From Namhaeicola sp039714555 (GTDB lineage: Bacteria > Bacteroidota > Bacteroidia > Flavobacteriales > Flavobacteriaceae): a stretch of 64,000 nucleotides of DNA. The notes under the pieces were generated by a model. The model did no database searches. It had not been told where the DNA came from and saw only the letters and a program-made list of their open reading frames with translations. Below, in pieces: positions 37,138 through 44,898 of this stretch. The stretch's first letter is position 1; each line of letters begins with the position of its first letter. The stretch is taken from positions 159,753 through 223,752 of the forward strand of contig JBDLJB010000001.1 of NCBI GenBank assembly GCA_039714555.1, in the 5' to 3' direction. The translations under genes were made by a program, and so were the position numbers.

Positions 37138-37850
37138 ATTTTTATATAAAAATCCTTTACCATATTTTTATAAGATTCAGTATAAATATGCCTTTCAATT
37201 TCAATAATTAACTCATCAATTGTAACTTTTGATTTTGTAAAACTAAATTGTAAAAGCGATCTTTTAATTGGGGATTTTTGATTGCCTTTTACCCTTGTAA
37301 TTCTATAAGGAAATAAATTGAACGTCTTTGCTATTTTTACAAAATTCACTTCTTCTTCAAATGGTATGATATATGCACAAGTTCCGGTTTTTGATAGTAA
37401 TTTCGCTGTCGCGGAAAGTAACTTTTTAAATGATAAAGTTTTTGTATGTCTGGCTAATGCTCTTTTTTGCTCTAATTCTTTAAAGGTATCATTATAAAAA
37501 GGCGGATTAGAAATAATCAAGTCGTAAGGTTCATCAACCGCATTTTTAAATTCATCTAAAGAAGCATGGTAACAAAACAAACGATCTCCCCAATCGCTAT
37601 TTTCAAAATTCTCTACAGCTTGTTCAAATGCATTGGGTTCAATTTCTAATGCATCAATAATCTCGCAATCAGATTTTTGTGCTAATTGTAAGGCAATAAG
37701 CCCTGTACCGGTTCCAATATCAAGAATACTGTTGATTTCATCTTTTAATTCAACCCAAGCACCCAATAAGACACCATCAGTACCAACTTTCATGGCTGTT
37801 TTATCTTGATTAATTGTAAATTCTTTAAATTGAAAAGGCTTGGTGCTCAT
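37134..37850 (-). CDS. tRNA1(Val) A37 N6-methyltransferase (TrmN6/YfiC-type)
   Basis: 238-residue class I SAM methyltransferase. Motif I ILDIGTGTGLIALQLAQ is near residue 42 and the amino-methyltransferase motif SNPPFYND near residue 115. The MKVGTDGVLLGAW start segment is typical of the YfiC group. It modifies A37 of tRNA1Val in E. coli; the exact target here is inferred. It is close to rimM and rpsP, both translation genes. Confidence 0.88.
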   Translation of the reverse strand: MSTKPFQFKEFTINQDKTAMKVGTDGVLLGAWVELKDEINSILDIGTGTGLIALQLAQKSDCEIIDALEIEPNAFEQAVENFENSDWGDRLFCYHASLDEFKNAVDEPYDLIISNPPFYNDTFKELEQKRALARHTKTLSFKKLLSATAKLLSKTGTCAYIIPFEEEVNFVKIAKTFNLFPYRITRVKGNQKSPIKRSLLQFSFTKSKVTIDELIIEIERHIYTESYKNMVKDFYIKI

Positions 37851-37894
37851 TTTTATAATTTCGACATTTGACTTTTGAACCTGATGACTTTTGA

Positions 37895-38425
37895 CTAATT
37901 TTCCATATTCATTTCAATCAATCCCTCAGGGGTTTCAACGACGACTTTTTTATTTTTCCGATCAATTTTTTTAATAAAATCATCAATCATTGGAATTAAT
38001 ATATCTGTCTCTCCTTTTTCAATAACAAATAAAGCTTGAGCAGTTTTGTCATTAATTGAAGTGATTTTACCTACTTCACCAAAGTTGACATCTTCTAAAA
38101 TAAAACCAATGACTTCGTGAAAATAAAATTGATTGCCACTTAATTTTGGCAAGAGATCTAATGGTAAATAAACATCACATTTTAATAAAGCATCGGCATC
38201 TTTTTCACTTGTAACATCTTCAAAATCTACACGTAATTGATTACCTTTTTGTAAAAGACTTTCCTTTATGAAATAGGGTAGAAAAGAGTTATTATTATCT
38301 ATATAAACATGATCAAGATCTTCATACAATTCAGGTTCATCAGTATCTAATTTTATAATGACCTCACCTTTAAAACTATATTTTTTAACAATCTTACCGA
38401 GATAAAAACAATCTTTTTTTTGCAT
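37895..38425 (-). CDS. rimM: RimM, 16S rRNA processing factor
   Basis: 176 residues: an N-terminal RimM domain (YLGKIVKKYSFKGEVIIKLD) followed by a PRC barrel containing GKITSINDKTAQALFVIEKG and ILIPMIDDFIKKID. It binds ribosomal protein uS19 and helps 30S assembly. It follows rpsP but is separated from it by a hairpin. Confidence 0.94.
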   Translation of the reverse strand: MQKKDCFYLGKIVKKYSFKGEVIIKLDTDEPELYEDLDHVYIDNNNSFLPYFIKESLLQKGNQLRVDFEDVTSEKDADALLKCDVYLPLDLLPKLSGNQFYFHEVIGFILEDVNFGEVGKITSINDKTAQALFVIEKGETDILIPMIDDFIKKIDRKNKKVVVETPEGLIEMNMEN

Positions 38426-38440
38426 AAACTATTTATAATT

Positions 38441-38472
38441 AAAAAAACCTGACAAAATGTATTGTCAGGTTT
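38441..38472 (-). terminator. Terminator or attenuator between rpsP and rimM
   Basis: On the minus strand AAACCTGACA (from 38463-38472) pairs with TGTCAGGTTT (from 38445-38454) and is followed by a T run. The 10-bp perfect stem with U tract would end or reduce transcription from rpsP into rimM. Confidence 0.8.
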
Positions 38473-38499
38473 CAAAGTTATTAAAATTTTATAAAAATT

Positions 38500-39087
38500 T
38501 TATTTTTCTTCTTCTTTTGCTTGCTCAACAACATCATCAATTGTTTGAGGTCCTTTGTCTTCAGGAGCATCTTCAGCTTTGGCTGCAGCTTCTTTAGCAG
38601 CTTTAGCATCAGCAATAGCTTTAATAGCTTCGTTTTCAGCTTCTACAGCAGTAGCTTTACGCTTGTCGTTGATTTCTTTTTCAGTTTTTAAAATTGCAGC
38701 TTTAGCATCATCTTTAGCTTTTGCTAGATCAGATTTTTTCTTGTCAATTTTAGCTTCTTTTTCTTCAACCCAAGCTTGAAATTTAGCTTCAGCTTGTTCT
38801 TCAGTTAATGCGCCTTTTAGCACACCTCCTAAAAGATGATTCTTTAACATTGCACCTTTATATGATAATAATGCTTTTGCAGTATCAGTAGGTTGTGCAC
38901 CGTTTTGTAACCATTTTACTGCAGCATCAATATTTAAATCAATAGTTGCAGGATTGGTATTAGGATTATAAGTTCCTATTTTTTCTAACATTCTTCCGTC
39001 ACGTTTTGAACGAATATCAGCAGCAACCACCCAATAAAATGGTTTACCTTTTTTACCGTGTCTTTGTAATCTAATTTTTACTGGCAT
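38500..39087 (-). CDS. rpsP: Ribosomal protein bS16 with long C-terminal extension
   Basis: 195 residues. The conserved bS16 core covers about residues 1-80 (VKIRLQRHGKKGKPFYWVVA, RDGRMLEKIGTYNPNTNP). E. coli bS16 is 82 residues; the rest here is an alanine-, lysine- and glutamate-rich helical tail of about 115 residues. Extended bS16 is known in Bacteroidota. The tail's role is unknown; it is probably surface-exposed on the 30S subunit. rimM follows across a hairpin. Confidence 0.95.
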   Translation of the reverse strand: MPVKIRLQRHGKKGKPFYWVVAADIRSKRDGRMLEKIGTYNPNTNPATIDLNIDAAVKWLQNGAQPTDTAKALLSYKGAMLKNHLLGGVLKGALTEEQAEAKFQAWVEEKEAKIDKKKSDLAKAKDDAKAAILKTEKEINDKRKATAVEAENEAIKAIADAKAAKEAAAKAEDAPEDKGPQTIDDVVEQAKEEEK

Positions 39088-39185
39088 AATTTGTTAATTA
39101 TTTTGGTACTCGACCAAGGTTATTAATATGAGGGCGCAAAGATAGTAAGTTTATTTTAATTAGCGCATCCAAACTTATGAATATT

Positions 39186-39761
39186 TTATACCAAACCTGT
39201 GAAACCCAAAAATGCTAATGATAGGAGTCCGGCAACTAATAAATTAATTGGAACTCCTTTCATTCCTTCAGGAATATTAGCCAACTCTAATTGTTCGCGA
39301 ATACTTGCAAAAACTATCAGTGCTAAAGCAAAACCAATAGAATTTGCTATTGCAAAGAAAACAGCTTTTAATAAACTTACATTTTCTAATCCTAAGGCTA
39401 AAATAGCAACACCCAGTACAGCACAATTAGTGGTTATTAAAGGTAAAAATACGCCAAGTGCTTTATAAAGTGGCGGACTAACTTTTTTTAAAATGATCTC
39501 TACCATTTGCACCAAAGAGGCTATAACCAATATAAAAGTTATGGTACGCAGATAATCTAAACCCAGTGGAACTAAAACATATTGATGTAGTAAAAATGAT
39601 GCAATTGTTGCGATGGTCATCACAAATAGTACGGCTCCTGACATGCCAACAGAAGTTGATACTTTGTTTGATACTCCTAAGAATGGACATACTCCTAAAA
39701 ATTGTGATAGAACAATATTATTAACAAATACAGCAGCTATTAAAATGATGATATATTCCAT
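39186..39761 (-). CDS. rnfA: RnfA, ion-translocating oxidoreductase subunit
   Basis: 191-residue membrane protein with six hydrophobic segments, paired with RnfE in the core of the Rnf complex. The half-helix motifs with cysteines (FLGVCPFLGVSN near residue 25 and PLITTNCAVLGVA near residue 105) bind an intramembrane iron-sulfur centre in the RnfA/E and NqrD/E families. Its start overlaps the rnfE stop by one base. Last gene of the operon. Confidence 0.94.
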   Translation of the reverse strand: MEYIIILIAAVFVNNIVLSQFLGVCPFLGVSNKVSTSVGMSGAVLFVMTIATIASFLLHQYVLVPLGLDYLRTITFILVIASLVQMVEIILKKVSPPLYKALGVFLPLITTNCAVLGVAILALGLENVSLLKAVFFAIANSIGFALALIVFASIREQLELANIPEGMKGVPINLLVAGLLSLAFLGFTGLV

Positions 39762-40369
39762 TATGAAAGTTTTTTAATTGAAATTTTATTGAATATAACC
39801 GATAAATAGGCCAAGGCAATAAATGCTCCTGGTGGTAAAATAAACAGTATAAAAGTATTGGCATCTTCAGAAATAAATTTCATTTCAAAAATACTTCCAC
39901 TACCTAATATTTCACGAGTTGCTCCCAAAGCTGTTAATGCAAATACAAAACCTAATCCCATTCCTAATGCATCAATTATAGATGATAACAAATTATTTTT
40001 TGAAGCAAAGGATTCCGATCTTCCCAAGATCAAACAATTTACTACAATTAGAGGGATGAAAATTCCCAATTGTTCATATAAAAAAGGTATAAAAGCTTCT
40101 AAAACCATTTCTACTATAGTTACAAAAGAGGCTATAATAATAATATATGCAGGAATTCGTACTTTGTTTGGGATTTGTGTTTTTATAAGCGACACCACAA
40201 TATTTGACATTAATAAAACAAATAATGTTGCTATTCCCATTCCCAATCCATTTAATGCCGAAGAGGTTACACCCAAAGTAGGACACATTCCTAACAACAT
40301 TACAAAAACCGGGTTTTCTTTAATGATACCTTTTAAGAAATTTTGTTTTTGGTCAATTATTTTTGTCAT
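39761..40369 (-). CDS. rnfE: RnfE, ion-translocating oxidoreductase subunit
   Basis: 202 residues; paralogue of RnfA with inverted topology. Cysteine motifs GMCPTLGVTSS and IPLIVVNCLILGRSE are present. The ATG at 40369 (MTKIIDQKQNF) is chosen because an upstream in-frame extension would run into rnfG and matches no family N-terminus. Lies 19 bases after rnfG. Confidence 0.94.
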   Translation of the reverse strand: MTKIIDQKQNFLKGIIKENPVFVMLLGMCPTLGVTSSALNGLGMGIATLFVLLMSNIVVSLIKTQIPNKVRIPAYIIIIASFVTIVEMVLEAFIPFLYEQLGIFIPLIVVNCLILGRSESFASKNNLLSSIIDALGMGLGFVFALTALGATREILGSGSIFEMKFISEDANTFILFILPPGAFIALAYLSVIFNKISIKKLS

Positions 40370-40388
40370 AATACTTTGTCTTTTAGGA

Positions 40389-40961
40389 TCACTTATTCTT
40401 ATTAAACTCATCAGATGCCAATTGTGTTGCTTCTCCAAAAGCTCGTGAAGTAATTGTAGCTCCGGTTATTGCATCAACATCACCACCATCTTTCTCAACT
40501 TTTAAATTAAAAGATGCCGGATCTTTTTCTCTAAATTGTTGGATAAATTTTTCATCCTTCATTTTTGTACCCAAGCCTGGTGTTTCTTTTTGTTCTAATA
40601 CTACTATATTTTGTATTTCCCCTTTAGGATTAAATCCCACCATAATTTTTATCAATCCGCTAAATCCATTATTTGAAGAGCTAACAATAGCGCTACCAAC
40701 ATATTCATTATTAAAAAAGGCAGTATAAATCTCTATACTATCCTTTACTTGATCAGATTTTATTAATTTTTTTTCCGTTACCGGATTATTATCAAATTTT
40801 GGCAATACTAATTGTAAAGCATTAATTTTTCGCTCTAGTCTAGCTTTGGCTTTTGGTCCTTTGGTAAGATCATCTACAAAACCTAATGAAAACCCTGCAA
40901 TGATCGTTATAATCGTTAGAGTTAAAACCATATTGATAAATGTTGATTCTTTTTTCGGCAT
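40389..40961 (-). CDS. rnfG: RnfG, FMN-carrying subunit
   Basis: 190 residues with one N-terminal membrane anchor and a periplasmic FMN-binding domain. The flavinylation motif DAITGATITSRAFG is near residue 170, with FMN bound covalently to a threonine. A flavin transferase (ApbE) is needed for this; it is not in the window. Confidence 0.94.
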   Translation of the reverse strand: MPKKESTFINMVLTLTIITIIAGFSLGFVDDLTKGPKAKARLERKINALQLVLPKFDNNPVTEKKLIKSDQVKDSIEIYTAFFNNEYVGSAIVSSSNNGFSGLIKIMVGFNPKGEIQNIVVLEQKETPGLGTKMKDEKFIQQFREKDPASFNLKVEKDGGDVDAITGATITSRAFGEATQLASDEFNKNK

Positions 40962-40963
40962 AA

Positions 40964-41974
40964 CTATATTATTGTTGATTTAATTCTTGAACCAAATCGG
41001 CGAGGTTTAAAAAATTTATTGATCAAAGGAACAAATGCATTCATAATTAAAATGGCAAAAGAAACTCCTTCGGGATATGCTCCAAATAATCTGATAACAA
41101 CTGTAATCAAACCAATACCTAAAGCAAAAATTACCATTCCTTTTTTGGTCATTGGACTTGTAACCAAATCAGTAGCCATAAAAAATGCACCTATTACGGC
41201 TCCACCAGATAGAAGATGAATTAGCGGATTAGCATATTGTTCAGGATTTATCATCCAAAATATTCCTGTCATTAGCGCTATTGTTAAAAGCATTATTACA
41301 GGAATATGCCAGGTGATCACTTTTCTTAATATCAAGAATAGTCCACCAATGAGTAAAGCTATAACCGACATTTCACCTAATGAGCCTCCGGTAAATCCGA
41401 ATAACATATCAATATTTGAAGGAATTTTAGTACTTAGATCTGTCATGGTTTCACCAAACTGTAATCCTTCTTTAATGACTCCTAAGGGAGTTGCTCCTGT
41501 CACGGCATCAGCAATTTTTATTTGATTTTCAAAAGCTGTAGGCCACATTGTCATTTGTACCGGAAAAGAGATTAGTAAAAAAACTCGCCCAACCAATGCC
41601 GGATTAAATATGTTGAATCCTAGTCCGCCAAAAGACATTTTTGCAATACCAATTGCCACCAAACTTCCAACAATTATCATCCAAATAGGAAGGTTTGAGG
41701 GTAGGTTGAAAGCTAATAGAATTCCGGTTATTAAAGCAGAACCATCACTAATGGTCACATCGGTTCTTAAAAGGAATTTTTGAATTAAGTATTCAAATAA
41801 TAAGCATGAAATAACAGCAACAGAAGTAACGATTAAGGCACCAATTCCAAATACATATATTGAAACTAGAAACGCAGGAACCAATGCTATAACTACATCG
41901 TACATAAGTTTTTTTGATGTCCTGTCAGAATGCACATGCGGTGATGCTGATATGATAATTGGTTCTTTACTCAT
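40964..41974 (-). CDS. rnfD: RnfD, FMN-carrying membrane subunit
   Basis: 336-residue polytopic protein of the RnfD/NqrB family. The SASPHVHSDRTSKKLMYDV opening and the covalent FMN motif DAVTGATPLG near residue 160 are present. It carries electrons through the membrane and probably couples them to ion movement. Confidence 0.94.
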   Translation of the reverse strand: MSKEPIIISASPHVHSDRTSKKLMYDVVIALVPAFLVSIYVFGIGALIVTSVAVISCLLFEYLIQKFLLRTDVTISDGSALITGILLAFNLPSNLPIWMIIVGSLVAIGIAKMSFGGLGFNIFNPALVGRVFLLISFPVQMTMWPTAFENQIKIADAVTGATPLGVIKEGLQFGETMTDLSTKIPSNIDMLFGFTGGSLGEMSVIALLIGGLFLILRKVITWHIPVIMLLTIALMTGIFWMINPEQYANPLIHLLSGGAVIGAFFMATDLVTSPMTKKGMVIFALGIGLITVVIRLFGAYPEGVSFAILIMNAFVPLINKFFKPRRFGSRIKSTII

Positions 41975-41976
41975 TG

Positions 41977-43305
41977 TTAAACTTTTATAATCTCTAAATT
42001 TTTAATAATGCTTTTTCCAAATCGGATATAATCTAAAAGTGGACGATGAGATGGACAAACATAACTACACGATCCACATTCAATACAGGTCATAATATCT
42101 TCATTATAAGCTTTTTCATACAATCTCTTTTCGGTTAAATTCATTAATAGATGAGGTTCTAATCCCATAGGGCATACAAAAACACATTCTCCACAACGAA
42201 TACAATTTTTTGCTTTTCTTCTTTCAGCTTCATCTTCAGAAATAACCAAAATTCCTGAAGTTCCTTTTGTTATTGGTACATCAGTATTTTTTATGGCTTT
42301 TCCCATCATGGGTCCACCATTTACTATTTTACGAGTTCCTTCCGGTAAACCGCCTACTTCGTTAATCAGATCAATAATTGGTGTACCAATTCTTACCCAA
42401 AAATTAGCAGGATTTTTTATTTTTTTTCCAGTTACTGTAACCACACGTTCAGTTAAAGGTATATTGTGTTGAACAGCTTGATAAATTGCGAATATTGTAC
42501 CTACATTATGTACAATAACACCTACGTCAATAGGTAAGCCATTTTTAGGAACTTCTCTTTTTAATAAAGCTCTAATCAATTGTTTTTCACTTCCTTGAGG
42601 ATATTTTACTCTTACCGCAGCAACATGAATTTTATCATCATTATTAGTTAATTCTTTAAAATTTTCAATGGCATTTTTTTTATTATTTTCAATACCAATG
42701 ATTGCTTTATTTATATGTAATGCAAACATTAAAATTTTAATACCCACAACAATTTCTTCTGCTTTTTCAAGCATTAATCTATGATCAGCAGTTAGGTAAG
42801 GTTCACATTCAACGCCATTGATGATCAAGCAGTCTATATTATTATCTTTTTTTACATTTAGTTTTACATGAGAAGGAAATGTTGCACCTCCTAATCCAAC
42901 TATACCAAAATCAGTAATATGTTGTAAAATTTCTTTTGCAGATAATTTAATTTCTGTTTGTAACGGAAGATCAGCACTTTCAAAATTTGTTTGATCTTTA
43001 GGATCAGTTCTAATTACGATACACTGTTTTTTGTAACCACTACTATCAAAAAACTTGTCGAGTTTTGTAACTGTTCCGGCAACAGGTGAATGAATATTTG
43101 AAGAAATATATCCACCTGATTTTGCAATTATTTGCCCAATTTTAACTTTCTCTTTTCTTACTACAACAATTTCTGAAGGAATACCAATATGTTGAGAAAT
43201 AGGTACATAAACAGTTTTAGGTGCCGGTAATCTTTTAATAGCTTTAAAAGATGTTATTTTATTTTCTGGTGGGTGAATTCCTCCTTTTGGAAATGTTTTA
43301 AGCAT
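41977..43305 (-). CDS. rnfC: RnfC, NADH/FMN and iron-sulfur subunit
   Basis: 442 residues. The N-terminal FPKGGIHPPENK motif, the FMN/NADH-binding Complex1_51K-like domain, an SLBB region and two C-terminal 4Fe-4S motifs (CIRCGECVFVCP and CIECGSCSYVCP) are visible. It exchanges electrons with NAD(H). The extra-long C-terminus of gammaproteobacterial RnfC is absent. Its start overlaps rnfB by eight bases. Confidence 0.95.
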   Translation of the reverse strand: MLKTFPKGGIHPPENKITSFKAIKRLPAPKTVYVPISQHIGIPSEIVVVRKEKVKIGQIIAKSGGYISSNIHSPVAGTVTKLDKFFDSSGYKKQCIVIRTDPKDQTNFESADLPLQTEIKLSAKEILQHITDFGIVGLGGATFPSHVKLNVKKDNNIDCLIINGVECEPYLTADHRLMLEKAEEIVVGIKILMFALHINKAIIGIENNKKNAIENFKELTNNDDKIHVAAVRVKYPQGSEKQLIRALLKREVPKNGLPIDVGVIVHNVGTIFAIYQAVQHNIPLTERVVTVTGKKIKNPANFWVRIGTPIIDLINEVGGLPEGTRKIVNGGPMMGKAIKNTDVPITKGTSGILVISEDEAERRKAKNCIRCGECVFVCPMGLEPHLLMNLTEKRLYEKAYNEDIMTCIECGSCSYVCPSHRPLLDYIRFGKSIIKNLEIIKV

Positions 43306-44167
43306 CGTTACTAATTTTTAAAGGTTCAACGATTGCTTTTACTTTTTTTGGCGGAAAATTTGTTTCAATAATTGAATGAGTAGGGCATATATCAACGCAT
43401 TTTCTGCAAAGTGTACATAAATATGGATCGATATAAGCCAGATTATTTTCCATAGTTATGGCATCTTTAGGGCAAATATCAAAACATTTTGAACAACCAA
43501 TACACGCAACTGCACAAGCTTTTTTTGCAATACCGCCTTTTTCTTCATTCATGCATCCTACATAAATTTTTAGGTCTCTTTTATTTTTTGGCCGCATTTC
43601 AATAATATCTTTTGGGCAGGCTTCAACACAGGCTCCACACGAAGTACATTTATCAGTAATAATTACCGGTAAACCTGTATTCTTATCCATATACATTGCA
43701 TCAAACAAACAGGCATCAACGCAATCACCTTTACCTAAACAACCATATTGGCAATCGGTTTCGCCACTAAAGACCATTGCTGATATTGCACAAGAATCAG
43801 GGCCTTGAAATTGTGTTGTTTTTGGACGCATATCACAACTACCCTTGCAAAGTAAAACTGCTACAGTTGGATCTTTTTCAGCAACTTCTTTTCCTAGCAA
43901 TTCGGCTATTGATTTCATTACATCATTTCCGCCAACGGGACAAAACAAATCGGAAATATCTTCAGTATTTACCAATTTTTCGGCAAAAGATCTACATCCC
44001 GGTGAACCGCAACCTGCACAATTTGCAGCAGGTAATATTTCTTCTACTTCAGTAATTAACGGATCTTCGTAAACATAAAATTTCTTTGAAATAACATACA
44101 ATACAATTGCAGCTATAATTCCTAAAGAAGCCAATAATAAAACACTATATATAATAGATGTTGACAT
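43298..44167 (-). CDS. rnfB: RnfB, ferredoxin-type iron-sulfur subunit
   Basis: 289 residues: an N-terminal membrane helix (about 4-25), a 4Fe-4S domain with CAGCGSPGCRSFAEKL, then several ferredoxin motifs including CTSCGACVEACPKDII, CIGCSKCFDICPKDAI and CTLCRKCVDICPTHSI. It accepts electrons from or donates them to soluble ferredoxin. Length is typical of the long form of RnfB. Confidence 0.95.
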   Translation of the reverse strand: MSTSIIYSVLLLASLGIIAAIVLYVISKKFYVYEDPLITEVEEILPAANCAGCGSPGCRSFAEKLVNTEDISDLFCPVGGNDVMKSIAELLGKEVAEKDPTVAVLLCKGSCDMRPKTTQFQGPDSCAISAMVFSGETDCQYGCLGKGDCVDACLFDAMYMDKNTGLPVIITDKCTSCGACVEACPKDIIEMRPKNKRDLKIYVGCMNEEKGGIAKKACAVACIGCSKCFDICPKDAITMENNLAYIDPYLCTLCRKCVDICPTHSIIETNFPPKKVKAIVEPLKISNDA

Positions 44168-44168
44168 A

Positions 44169-44618
44169 CTATCCGTTTTTTACAATTGAAATTTTAAATT
44201 GGTTAACAAAGGAATTCCTTAAAAAGTAAAGTATTATATAATAAGGAATTAACACAAATATTGAGACTAATCCTGCAATCAATTCTCTTAAATATATTGA
44301 TGTAACGATTAGCGTAAAAAACATAATAATAAAAGGTAAAACATAGGCAAAGAACACAGCTTTTAATCCCAATTCTTTTTGCATTATGACATTTACTTTT
44401 TCATTAAGAGTAAAAGATTGAAAAGTGTTTTTAACTTCAATTTTTTTTGCATTTGAGTTCGAAACGTTACAGGCAGATTTTGCTTTGCATGTATTACAAT
44501 GGATATTTGAGTCTAAGGAAACAGTTATTGCTGTTTTTGAAATTTTTGAAACTTCACCAAAATGATTGATGAAATTTTTGTCAGCAATATTTAAGTGATA
44601 CGGATCAAGCTTTTCCAT
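44169..44618 (-). CDS. RseC/MucC-like protein heading the rnf operon
   Basis: 149 residues with a cysteine motif HCNTCKAKSACNVSN (CxxC plus a third cysteine) near residue 35 and two hydrophobic segments (about 80-125), the layout of the RseC/MucC family linked to SoxR reduction in proteobacteria. It starts the rnf operon, one base before rnfB. RseC-like genes lead rnf operons in other bacteria, suggesting a role in assembly or electron transfer. No TAnnTTTG box with the final G is seen upstream; TACATTTA lies in the right region. Confidence 0.85.
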   Translation of the reverse strand: MEKLDPYHLNIADKNFINHFGEVSKISKTAITVSLDSNIHCNTCKAKSACNVSNSNAKKIEVKNTFQSFTLNEKVNVIMQKELGLKAVFFAYVLPFIIMFFTLIVTSIYLRELIAGLVSIFVLIPYYIILYFLRNSFVNQFKISIVKNG

Positions 44619-44898
44619 GATTTAAAAATATTTACTTGAAATGAGATATAAATGTAAAATTTAAAAAAAAGATAAAACATGACTATTGTTAGGCTTACTA
44701 GCTATTTTGTTACATTATGCATTTTTATATTTTATGTAATATTTATTACATTTTGATTAAGATAATTTTAGAATTTAATATTTCTTTTATCATTCTTTAA
44801 AAAATAGTTATTGTTAATAAAAAAATGTCTTTGAGATTAATAGAAACTATATAATTATATACTTTTAAAAACTCTATTTTTAAGAAATATTCAAGCAG

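Noticed and set aside
44619..44898. 280-base AT-rich gap between the rnf operon and dnaE, with a TTACAT...ATGTAA dyad.
   Set aside because: No RNA gene, ORF or convincing promoter was recognised; the dyad is short with a long loop and likely by chance in AT-rich DNA.
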